Shown here piece by piece: positions 7,564 through 12,642 of a DNA stretch of 15,520 nucleotides. The position numbers and the translations under genes were made by a program. Numbering within the stretch: position 1 is the stretch's first letter; the number at the start of each line of letters is the position of its first letter. The DNA lies in NCBI GenBank assembly GCA_026400425.1, contig JAPLPC010000159.1, forward strand, positions 1-15,520, in the 5' to 3' direction. The stretch is from Hyphomicrobiales bacterium (GTDB lineage Bacteria > Pseudomonadota > Alphaproteobacteria > Rhizobiales > Xanthobacteraceae). Below the pieces are notes generated by a model. The model searched no databases, was not told the DNA's origin, and was given only the letters and a program-made list of their open reading frames with translations.

Positions 7564-8334
7564 TTACGTCAGAACGATCCAGGCAGGTGCGTGGTCGCTC
7601 GGATCGGGCTTGCCGCGCACTTTCCGATCAACGCCGCAGTTCAACAATCGCGGCCGCAACGCCGGACTGAGCAGCAGATGATCGATGCGCAGGCCGGCGT
7701 CGCGTTCGTAACGGTTACGCCAGTAGGACCAGAATGTGTAGTTCGGAATGTCCGGCTGATGCTCGCGCAGTGCGTCCGCCCATCCTTTTTTCAGGAGCTT
7801 GGCGAACTCCGCTCGCGCTTCCGGCTGCACCAGGGCATCCTTGTCCCATGACTTCGTGGGATAGATGTCGAACGGCGTCGGCACCACGTTGAAGTCGCCG
7901 GCGATGACAGCCGGCGCGCCCGACTTCAGCAGTTTGACGGCATGCCTGTTCAAGCGCTTCAGCCACGCCAGTTTGTAATCGAATTTCGGTCCGGGCTGAG
8001 GATTGCCATTCGGCGCGTAGATACATGCGATCAGAACGCCATTGACGGCGGCCTCGATATAGCGGCTCTGATCGTCCTTTGCATCGCCGGGAAGCCTCCG
8101 GCGTGTAACGATGATGTCGGCCCCTTTCGCAAGGATTGCGACGCCATTCCAGGATTTCTGCCCAACCCATTCGGAGGCGTAGCCAGCCTTGCGGAGCGCC
8201 GCCTCTGGAAATTCCGCCTGCGTGGATTTTAGTTCCTGAAGACAGACGACGTCCGGCTTGGCCGACTTCAGCCATGCCAACAGGTTGGGAAGACGCTTGT
8301 TGACGTTGTTCACATTGAAGGTGGCGATCTTCAT
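7564..8334 (-). CDS. xthA: Exodeoxyribonuclease III
   Basis: A 256-residue enzyme of the exonuclease III / AP endonuclease (EEP) family. It cuts DNA 5' to abasic sites and removes blocked 3' ends during base-excision repair. The length matches E. coli XthA (268). Motifs in order: MKIATFNVNNVNKRL with Asn7, LQELK with metal-binding Glu34, IYAPNG with Tyr106, IAGDFNVVPTPFD with Asp147 and Asn149, RIDHLLLS with Asp218, and the terminal PSDHAP with catalytic His248. All key residues are present, so the enzyme should be active. The ATG at 8334 overlaps the stop of the 114-aa gene (ATGA, 8331-8334), indicating translational coupling; it is the last gene of a three-gene operon headed by the 74-aa membrane protein and by an EcfG-like site at 8938-8962. 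Many alphaproteobacteria carry more than one XthA; which paralogue this is cannot be told here. Confidence 0.95.
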   Translation of the reverse strand: MKIATFNVNNVNKRLPNLLAWLKSAKPDVVCLQELKSTQAEFPEAALRKAGYASEWVGQKSWNGVAILAKGADIIVTRRRLPGDAKDDQSRYIEAAVNGVLIACIYAPNGNPQPGPKFDYKLAWLKRLNRHAVKLLKSGAPAVIAGDFNVVPTPFDIYPTKSWDKDALVQPEARAEFAKLLKKGWADALREHQPDIPNYTFWSYWRNRYERDAGLRIDHLLLSPALRPRLLNCGVDRKVRGKPDPSDHAPAWIVLT

Positions 8335-8675
8335 TCGCCCGCCTGCCGTCGCCGCGCTCTGACTTCCTCAAACCAACTTTGATACGGCGTGTTCTTCACC
8401 ATATGGCGATTGAGGTCCGGGTCGCCGTCGGTCCACCAGACCGGGCCACGTTCTCCCAATGCGATCTTTGCGGCATCGACCTGGCGATGGGCTGCCGCCT
8501 CCGCCTCGTCATCGGCAACTGTCTTCGCCGAGCGAACGGCGCGTCGCGCTCGCATCAGGTCCGACACCAGCCCGTCCTTCTCCGCTTCCGACAAGGAAGG
8601 ATCGGCCAACCGCCAGAGGCGGCCTTTCACCACAAAATATCGGCCATCGGGCGTCACGGGATGCCGGAGACTCAT
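8331..8675 (-). CDS. Conserved hypothetical protein, 114 aa, coupled to xthA
   Basis: A soluble protein starting MSLRHPVTPDGRYFVVKGRL. It has a helical, charged middle rich in Ala, Arg and Glu, then the distinctive GERGPVWWTDGDPDLNRHM and NTPYQSWFEEVRAR. This looks like a protein often seen in Bradyrhizobium relatives and annotated only as hypothetical. No catalytic motif is recognisable. The N-terminal GRYFVVKGRLWR segment suggests a small beta hairpin. The stop overlaps the xthA start by four bases, and its own start lies 13 bp after the 74-aa gene stop, so the three are almost certainly one operon. The tight coupling makes a link to DNA repair plausible, but this is inference. No strong ribosome binding site precedes the ATG, as expected for coupled translation. 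Confidence 0.8.
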   Translation of the reverse strand: MSLRHPVTPDGRYFVVKGRLWRLADPSLSEAEKDGLVSDLMRARRAVRSAKTVADDEAEAAAHRQVDAAKIALGERGPVWWTDGDPDLNRHMVKNTPYQSWFEEVRARRRQAGE

Positions 8676-8688
8676 GCCGGCATTGCCA

Positions 8689-8913
8689 CTATCGGCGCCG
8701 CGCTATCGCGCGTCCAACAAGGAAGGCCGCAAGCAGCATGCCCAACGGGGCTTCGCGCGTCATCTTGCTGAGAAGATCGAGCGGCTTGCCGGGCTTCTTG
8801 CCGTCTTCGATGGCGCCACTGATCGTCGACACCGCGGCCTTCGCCGCATCGGATGCGATTGACGCGATTTCAGAGATCGGCCCGGTCACTGATGGCGTCT
8901 GTCTGTCATTCAT
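8689..8913 (-). CDS. Small one-helix membrane protein, 74 aa
   Basis: Starts MNDRQTPSVTGPISEIASIA. The middle is an amphipathic Ala/Ser-rich helix (about 12-38), and the C-terminus has one hydrophobic helix (APLGMLLAAFLVGRAIARRR) ending in a positive tail, which suggests a C-terminal membrane anchor. Similar small proteins occur in rhizobia and resemble the C-terminal half of ElaB/YqjD-type or DUF883-like stress membrane proteins, but the match is too weak to name. ATG 8913 is chosen for AGGGAG six bases upstream; a longer frame to 8937 adds nothing recognisable. It heads the operon with the 114-aa gene and xthA and is divergent from the DUF892 gene; both directions have GGAAC sites in the shared intergenic region. 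Confidence 0.7.
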   Translation of the reverse strand: MNDRQTPSVTGPISEIASIASDAAKAAVSTISGAIEDGKKPGKPLDLLSKMTREAPLGMLLAAFLVGRAIARRR

Positions 8914-8937
8914 GTTGCGCTCCCTTGGCGCGGCCAT

Positions 8938-8962
8938 AAGCGTTCTCCACTCGTTTCGTTCC
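8938..8962 (-). promoter_or_regulatory. EcfG-like promoter candidate for the xthA operon
   Basis: The minus strand has GGAAC (8962-8958), 16 bases, then GCTT, fitting GGAAC-N18-TT. With a 15-base spacer it could also be read as CGCTT. It lies 25 bp before the ATG at 8913 of the first operon gene. Divergent from the stronger site at 9005-9029. Confidence 0.4.
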
Positions 8963-9004
8963 CTCAGCCACGATCAGACTGCGGCGGCCTTTCCACATCC
9001 GCGC

Positions 9005-9029
9005 GGAACCAGATACCCGCCGTCCCGTT
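9005..9029 (+). promoter_or_regulatory. Consensus EcfG promoter for the DUF892 gene
   Basis: GGAAC (9005-9009), 16 bases, CGTT (9026-9029, followed by another T) is the full alphaproteobacterial EcfG consensus. It lies 32 bp before the ATG at 9062, with AAGGAG in the right place. DUF892 genes are common members of general stress regulons, which agrees with this assignment. Confidence 0.8.
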
Positions 9030-9061
9030 TAGCGCCCGTCAACAGTCTATAAGGAGCTCAC

Positions 9062-9550
9062 ATGGCTGACAAAGACCTTAACGATCTTTTCCTCGATACG
9101 CTCAAGGACATCTACTACGCCGAGAAGCAGATCTACAAAGCACTGCCGAAAATGGCCAAGGCCGCTTCCTCCGACCAGTTGCGCGAAGCGTTCGAAAAGC
9201 ACCAGGGCGAGACCGAAGTGCAGATCGAACGCCTTGAGCAGATTTTCGAATCGCTCGGCAAGGCAGCGCGCGGCAAGAAGTGCGATGCCATCGAGGGCAT
9301 TCTCGATGAAGGCAAGGAGATCATGGAAGAGTACGCCGACACGGTTGCCCTCGACCCCGGCCTTCTGGCAGCAGCACAAGCGGTCGAGCATTACGAGATT
9401 GCCCGTTACGGCACTCTGCGCACCTGGGCCCAGACCCTCGGCCTGAAGGACGCCGTGAAACTGCTCGATCAGACGCTGGCAGAAGAGAAGAAGACGGATG
9501 ATACGCTGTCGAAGCTCGCTTTGAGCGCAGTGAACGCTCAGGCGGCCTGA
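9062..9550 (+). CDS. DUF892 (YciE-like) ferritin-fold protein
   Basis: A 162-residue cytoplasmic protein of the DUF892/YciE family, four-helix-bundle ferritin-like proteins implicated in stress. The full family is visible: LNDLFLDTLKDIYYAEKQI at the start, then HQGETEVQIERLEQIFESLG, the connecting GKKCDAIEGILDEGKEI, and AAAQAVEHYEIARYGTLRTW. Candidate di-iron ligands are Glu21, Glu50, Glu109, His110 and Glu112, from family knowledge rather than proof. Its length matches the family (about 165). AAGGAG lies seven bases upstream of the ATG. It is preceded by a consensus EcfG promoter (9005-9029) and followed by a strong hairpin terminator, so it is probably transcribed alone. It converges with the SDR gene. 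Confidence 0.92.
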   Translation: MADKDLNDLFLDTLKDIYYAEKQIYKALPKMAKAASSDQLREAFEKHQGETEVQIERLEQIFESLGKAARGKKCDAIEGILDEGKEIMEEYADTVALDPGLLAAAQAVEHYEIARYGTLRTWAQTLGLKDAVKLLDQTLAEEKKTDDTLSKLALSAVNAQAA

Positions 9551-9572
9551 TACGGATCAAGCACGAAACGAA

Positions 9573-9603
9573 AAGGGATGCCGCATGGGATGCGGCATCC
9601 CTT
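9573..9603. terminator. Strong bidirectional hairpin terminator
   Basis: A perfect 14-bp stem (9573-9586 with 9590-9603) closes a GGG loop; the stem contains GGGATGCCGCAT. A runs precede it (AAAA) and a TTCATTCTT tract follows, so it can serve the DUF892 gene on the plus strand and the SDR gene on the minus strand, which converge here. Confidence 0.85.
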
Positions 9604-9627
9604 CATTCTTGACGATCGTGTTCGCGA

Positions 9628-10491
9628 TCAGATGAACGGCTTTCCGCCGGTGACCGCGATGGTGGTGCCTGACACGTAGCTCGACAGCGGGTCTGCCAGC
9701 ATCACATAGGCGGTGGCGAGTTCGGCGGGCTGGCCCGGCCGCTTCATCGGCGTTTGAGTGCCGAAGCTCTTGACCGCGTCGTCCGACATCGTGGACGGAA
9801 TGAGCGGCGTCCAGATCGGCCCAGGGGCCACTGCGTTGGCGCGGATGCCCTTCTCCGCAAGCATTTGCGCAAGGCCGCCGGTGAAGTTCTGGATGGCTCC
9901 CTTGGTGGTCGCATAAGCCAGCAAGGTCGGGTTCGGCATGTCGGAATTCACCGAGGCCGTATTGATGATGGTGCCACGGCCGGGCTTCATCAGAGGCACG
10001 ACGGCCTTGGTCAGATAGAACATCGCATGGATGTTGGTGCGAAACGTCCGGTCCCATTCGTCATCGCTGATATCGCCGATGTCCTTGAAGGTCGCCTGGT
10101 GAGCCGCATTGTTGACGAGGATATCGACACCGCCAAGCTGATCGACGGCCTTCTGTACGATCGCACGACAATGCGCGGAGTCCGCGATGTCGCCCGGCAT
10201 CAGCACGGCCTTGCGGCCTTCGGCCTCGACCAGCTGCTTGACTTGTTCGGCATCGTCGTTCTCGCTGAGATAGGAAATGAGTACATCCGCGCCCTCACGC
10301 GCGTAGGCGATCGCGACTGCGCGGCCGATGCCGCTATCACCGCCGGTGATGATGGCCTTCATGCCCTTCAAACGACCGGATCCGACATAGCTCTTCTCGC
10401 CATGGTCGGGCCGCGGCTGCATCGCCTCGGTCGATCCGGGCATCGGTTGCTTCTGCGAGGGGAATGGCGGCGTGGGGTAAGCCGTGGTCAT
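9628..10491 (-). CDS. Short-chain dehydrogenase/reductase (SDR)
   Basis: A 287-residue classical SDR with an N-terminal extension of about 45 residues, like the YhdF/YhdG/YghA-type stress oxidoreductases. The NAD(P) motif is TGGDSGIG (49-56), the structural NNAA lies at 127-130, and the catalytic residues are Asn153, Ser180 (INTAS), Tyr193 and Lys197 (YATTK). The C-terminus has GIRANAVAPGPIWTPL and ends TGGKPFI. The proline-rich leader (PTPPFPSQKQPMPG) and PDHGEKSYVGSGRLKG are typical of this subgroup; substrate unknown. The start at ATG 10491 has GGAG six bases upstream; the frame upstream to 10503 is less likely. An EcfG-like site (10594-10618) faces it, back-to-back with that of the DUF4142 gene. 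It ends at a shared terminator with the DUF892 gene. Confidence 0.92.
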   Translation of the reverse strand: MTTAYPTPPFPSQKQPMPGSTEAMQPRPDHGEKSYVGSGRLKGMKAIITGGDSGIGRAVAIAYAREGADVLISYLSENDDAEQVKQLVEAEGRKAVLMPGDIADSAHCRAIVQKAVDQLGGVDILVNNAAHQATFKDIGDISDDEWDRTFRTNIHAMFYLTKAVVPLMKPGRGTIINTASVNSDMPNPTLLAYATTKGAIQNFTGGLAQMLAEKGIRANAVAPGPIWTPLIPSTMSDDAVKSFGTQTPMKRPGQPAELATAYVMLADPLSSYVSGTTIAVTGGKPFI

Positions 10492-10593
10492 AAGGCGCTC
10501 CATTGTCGTCGTGGATTCGTCACGGCCATCTGCAGCGACGTCTTGTCAGCCGTCATTCGCATTCGCTGCTGGAAAGTCGCGTGACGCCCTGCA

Positions 10594-10618
10594 AACAGGG
10601 GCGAAGAAGACATGTTCC
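10594..10618 (-). promoter_or_regulatory. EcfG-like promoter candidate for the SDR gene
   Basis: The minus strand shows GGAAC (10618-10614), 16 bases, TGTT (three of four matches to CGTT). The distance to the SDR ATG is about 100 bp, which gives a long untranslated leader. Its GGAAC box lies three bases from the oppositely directed box at 10622. Confidence 0.45.
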
Positions 10619-10621
10619 GTG

Positions 10622-10646
10622 GGAACCATGCAGAAAAGCGCACATT
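10622..10646 (+). promoter_or_regulatory. EcfG-like promoter candidate for the DUF4142 operon
   Basis: GGAAC (10622-10626), 16 bases, CATT (three of four matches to CGTT), 34 bp before the ATG at 10681. Together with the opposite site it forms GTTCC-GTG-GGAAC at 10614-10626, so two sigma-bound polymerases could hardly occupy both at once. Confidence 0.5.
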
Positions 10647-10680
10647 TCCCGTTCAGCAACGCTAACTCACGAGGAAACAT

Positions 10681-11220
10681 ATGAAGAAATTCACCATTGC
10701 GACTGCTGCCGCTTTGTCGATCGTACTGAGTGGTGGCGTCCATGCCCAGTCGGTCGGCGAGAAAACGGGCGTCAACTCGGTGCTCGGCGTCGCGCCGACG
10801 ACAGCAGATTTCGTGAAGCAGGCTGCGCTGAGCGATCTCACCGAGATCGAAACCAGCAAGCTCGCGCAACAGCGTGGCGATGCGGATGCGAAGGCGTTTG
10901 CAGCTCAAATGGTGGCGGATCACTCGAAGACGTCGGAAGAGCTCAAGACCATGGTCAGCGGCGACGCAAAGGCCGCGCTGCCGACGGCACTCGACGAGGC
11001 GCATCAGGCGAAGGTCACCAAACTACGCGATGCCAAAGCCGAAGACTTTACTGCCGACTACGCGTCCATGCAGGTGAGCGCCCACAAGGACGCGGTATCG
11101 CTGTTCGAACGCTACGCCAAAGGTGGCGAAGATGCGAAGCTGAAGGAATGGGCTGGCAAGACCCTTCCGAAACTGCAGCACCATCTGGAAATGGCGCAGA
11201 ACCTGAACAAGAAGAAGTAA
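10681..11220 (+). CDS. Exported DUF4142 protein
   Basis: A 179-residue secreted or periplasmic protein. Residues 1-22 form a Sec signal peptide (MKKFTIATAAALSIVLSGG, cleavage likely after VHA). The DUF4142 domain, a ferritin-like helical fold, follows: TADFVKQAALSDLTEIETSK (41-60), then QMVADHSKTSEEL with Asp80 and His81, and HKDAVSLFERYAKGG through TLPKLQHHLEMAQNL with His135, His167 and His168. The spacing matches the family; function is not established. AGGA lies six bases before the ATG. It is the first of three genes (DUF2188-like 11 bp later, then a 49-aa membrane protein) that end at the hairpin at 11652-11683. An EcfG-like site at 10622-10646 precedes it. Confidence 0.9.
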   Translation: MKKFTIATAAALSIVLSGGVHAQSVGEKTGVNSVLGVAPTTADFVKQAALSDLTEIETSKLAQQRGDADAKAFAAQMVADHSKTSEELKTMVSGDAKAALPTALDEAHQAKVTKLRDAKAEDFTADYASMQVSAHKDAVSLFERYAKGGEDAKLKEWAGKTLPKLQHHLEMAQNLNKKK

Positions 11221-11231
11221 CGGGAGGCGTT

Positions 11232-11447
11232 ATGGGAGTCGCGTCATACGACGTCGTCGAAAATGGCTCGAGCTGGGGCATCCGGCACGATGAAGCTATC
11301 GAAGGCACATACGACACCAAGGAGTCAGCCTTCGAGGCTGCCGTGGCTGCGGCGTCCCTGGCCATCCGACAGGGTCACGAAGTTCGCGTGACTGCACCCA
11401 GCCGAGATGCGGGAAACAAGACCGCGCTCGGCGCTGAAACCAATTAG
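11232..11447 (+). CDS. DUF2188-like small protein, 71 aa
   Basis: Begins MGVASYDVVENGSSWGIRHD, continuing AIEGTYDTKESAFEAAVAAA and ending in a short polar tail. This matches the DUF2188 type: two beta strands, a Gly-rich turn, then a helix with repeated Ala, and a last strand (GHEVRVTAPS). No function is known. The start ATG 11232 has GGGAGG six bases upstream and lies 11 bp after the DUF4142 stop; the frame is open far upstream but does not look coding there. It is co-transcribed with the DUF4142 gene and the next small gene. Confidence 0.8.
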   Translation: MGVASYDVVENGSSWGIRHDEAIEGTYDTKESAFEAAVAAASLAIRQGHEVRVTAPSRDAGNKTALGAETN

Positions 11448-11456
11448 GATATAAGC

Positions 11457-11606
11457 ATGGGTCAAGAACTGTTCTTCGGAATCGGCACAGTGGTACTGCT
11501 TTGCGCTCTGGTCTATGGCGTAATGCAATATCGGCGCCGCAACACTGCAGCCGTTCGTGAGGGCGACAAGGTCGTGGCGGATCGTTATCGCCACGACAGA
11601 ACGTAA
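11457..11606 (+). CDS. Small single-pass membrane protein, 49 aa
   Basis: Reads MGQELFFGIGTVVLLCALVY and then GVMQYRRRNT, ending ADRYRHDRT. Residues 4-24 form one hydrophobic helix and the rest is basic, so a C-in orientation is expected. An AGGA lies seven bases before the ATG, and the gene starts nine bases after the DUF2188-like stop, closing the operon. It is followed by the terminator at 11652-11683. I do not recognise a family, but short bacterial membrane peptides of this form are common in stress operons. Confidence 0.65.
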   Translation: MGQELFFGIGTVVLLCALVYGVMQYRRRNTAAVREGDKVVADRYRHDRT

Positions 11607-11651
11607 GCATCTCCAGCTCTCTCCGCATCACAGCGTATCGCAAGCAACGCA

Positions 11652-11683
11652 AAAGCACGGGCGGCTTCCACCGCCCGTGCTTT
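11652..11683. terminator. Bidirectional hairpin terminator
   Basis: A perfect 13-bp stem (11652-11664 with 11671-11683) closes a six-base loop. The stem contains GCACGGGCGG, with an A run before it and TTT at its end. It separates the plus-strand DUF4142 operon from the minus-strand 99-aa gene and can serve both. Confidence 0.85.
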
Positions 11684-11688
11684 ATGAA

Positions 11689-11988
11689 TCACGAGGACAG
11701 GCGTGCGCCGACCTCTTTTAGCGCCTTAGTCACGCGCTCCGTATCCTCCTTGCCGCAGGCCACGGACATCTCGATCTCTCCCGACAACTTCGGATCGGTG
11801 TCGCCTCTGGATTCATCGAGGCTGCTCCGCGCATCTGCGCCAGAACGATGCGTACCCGATGTGTTTCCGTCGCCATGCGCAGCGATGAAGATACCCGTCC
11901 GCTCGATTCCGATTTCCTGCACCAGGTGTTCAAGTGCAAGTTCGGCGGCTTGGCGATCCTTGAACATAGCCTTCACTTCGGTATCCAT
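11689..11988 (-). CDS. Hypothetical protein, 99 aa
   Basis: Starts MDTEVKAMFKDRQAAELALE and runs through HLVQEIGIERTGIFIAAHG, a Gly/Asp/Ser-rich linker, and then GEIEMSVACGKEDTERVTKA and LKEVGARLSS. The strand-helix-strand, linker, strand-helix-strand pattern resembles small stress proteins of the YflT / 17M type (one alpha-beta half repeated), but the match is by shape only. Start: the second of two adjacent ATGs (11988), since GGAG is spaced six bases before it; the first (11991) or a longer frame to 12033 cannot be excluded. An EcfG-like site at 12026-12050 faces it, and the terminator at 11652-11683 follows. Confidence 0.7.
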   Translation of the reverse strand: MDTEVKAMFKDRQAAELALEHLVQEIGIERTGIFIAAHGDGNTSGTHRSGADARSSLDESRGDTDPKLSGEIEMSVACGKEDTERVTKALKEVGARLSS

Positions 11989-12025
11989 CATCTTCTCCAA
12001 TTCAGCGGCATCTGACACAGACGGC

Positions 12026-12050
12026 AATGTCATCCGCCCGGATCAGTTCC
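12026..12050 (-). promoter_or_regulatory. EcfG-like promoter candidate for the 99-aa gene
   Basis: The minus strand has GGAAC (12050-12046), 16 bases, CATT, three of four matches to CGTT, 37 bp before the ATG at 11988. The -10 version CATT is identical to the DUF4142 operon site. Confidence 0.5.
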
Positions 12051-12084
12051 GGTCGTCACGTCGCCAAGATGAGCTAACGGGCCG

Positions 12085-12109
12085 GGAACAAGAGGCTTGG
12101 TCGATGATT
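12085..12109 (+). promoter_or_regulatory. EcfG-like promoter candidate for the 60-aa gene
   Basis: GGAAC (12085-12089), 16 bases, GATT, fitting GGAAC-N18-TT, 22 bp before the ATG at 12132. Divergent from the site at 12026-12050, leaving 34 bp between the two GGAAC boxes. Confidence 0.4.
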
Positions 12110-12131
12110 AGCGCGGGCAAGGAGAAACGTG

Positions 12132-12314
12132 ATGCTGACCGACGAACAGATCGCAACGCTGCGGCAAATCGACGATTCCGTCGCCTATGACGACATGGAC
12201 AAAGCAGCAGAACTCGTCATCGAAGGTTACGTCGAGAAAGACGGCGACCTCTTTCAGCTCACGCCGAAAGGCGAGAAATACCTGCTCGACAACGGCGTCG
12301 GTCCCGCCGCGTGA
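12132..12314 (+). CDS. Small winged-helix-like protein, 60 aa
   Basis: Begins MLTDEQIATLRQIDDSVAYD and continues through KAAELVIEGYVEKDGDLFQL, ending LTPKGEKYLLDNGVGPAA. The last 30 residues look like the end of a winged-helix fold: an exposed helix (KAAELVIEGYVEK), a beta hairpin (DLFQLTPKG) and a final helix, as in MarR-type proteins, but the protein is too short to hold a complete winged-helix domain with a dimer interface. Function unknown; DNA binding is only suggested. The ATG at 12132 has GGAG seven bases upstream; an adjacent GTG at 12129 is the alternative. It ends 10 bp from the SemiSWEET stop on the other strand. Confidence 0.7.
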   Translation: MLTDEQIATLRQIDDSVAYDDMDKAAELVIEGYVEKDGDLFQLTPKGEKYLLDNGVGPAA

Positions 12315-12324
12315 TTGCAGCCAA

Positions 12325-12603
12325 CTAGTTGCCCGCTCGAACGTCCCTGATCTTGCAACCTAGTACGATCGCTGCCAGCGTTGCGCCGACGCAGTTCGAG
12401 AACACCAGTATCCAGTCTCGCTGCAGCGCTCCGTAGATGATCCACAGCAGCAAGCCTCCGGTCAGAGCGACCAGCATCTTCAGCGATATATCGCCTGTCG
12501 AAGCGCGCGGCCACGCTTTGCGAACCTGCGGCAGGTAGGACAGCGAGGTCAATGCGGTTGCCAAGCCACCGACCAATGACATGATGTCAAACGTCGCGGT
12601 CAC
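12325..12603 (-). CDS. SemiSWEET sugar transporter
   Basis: A 92-residue, three-helix PQ-loop membrane protein of the SemiSWEET (MtN3/saliva) family. Two copies form a small uniporter for sugars. Helices: about 8-28 with the PQ motif in SYLPQVRKAW (Pro25, Gln26), 38-59 and 62-83. The substrate-pocket Trp54 in LLLWIIYG and Asn70 in VFSN are placed as in known SemiSWEETs, and the length matches the family's 85-95 residues. The GTG start at 12603 is chosen because GAGG lies five bases upstream and the length then fits; an ATG at 12633 would add ten residues and an ATG at 12582 would shorten it. The gene lies 39 bp after the Mfd-like helicase stop on the same strand, so co-transcription is likely although no shared function is evident. 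Confidence 0.88.
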   Translation of the reverse strand: MTATFDIMSLVGGLATALTSLSYLPQVRKAWPRASTGDISLKMLVALTGGLLLWIIYGALQRDWILVFSNCVGATLAAIVLGCKIRDVRAGN

Positions 12604-12642
12604 GATTGCCTCTTCCAAAGAAACGTAAAGCATCGCGCTTCG

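Noticed and set aside
9557..10057. A 166-codon minus-strand frame inside the SDR region.
   Set aside because: It overlaps the SDR gene in another phase; the SDR frame has the full catalytic tetrad and this one has no recognisable motif.
10503..11231. Upstream extension of the DUF2188-like frame to 10503.
   Set aside because: The extension is out of phase across the DUF4142 gene; only the part from ATG 11232 has a ribosome binding site and family-like sequence.
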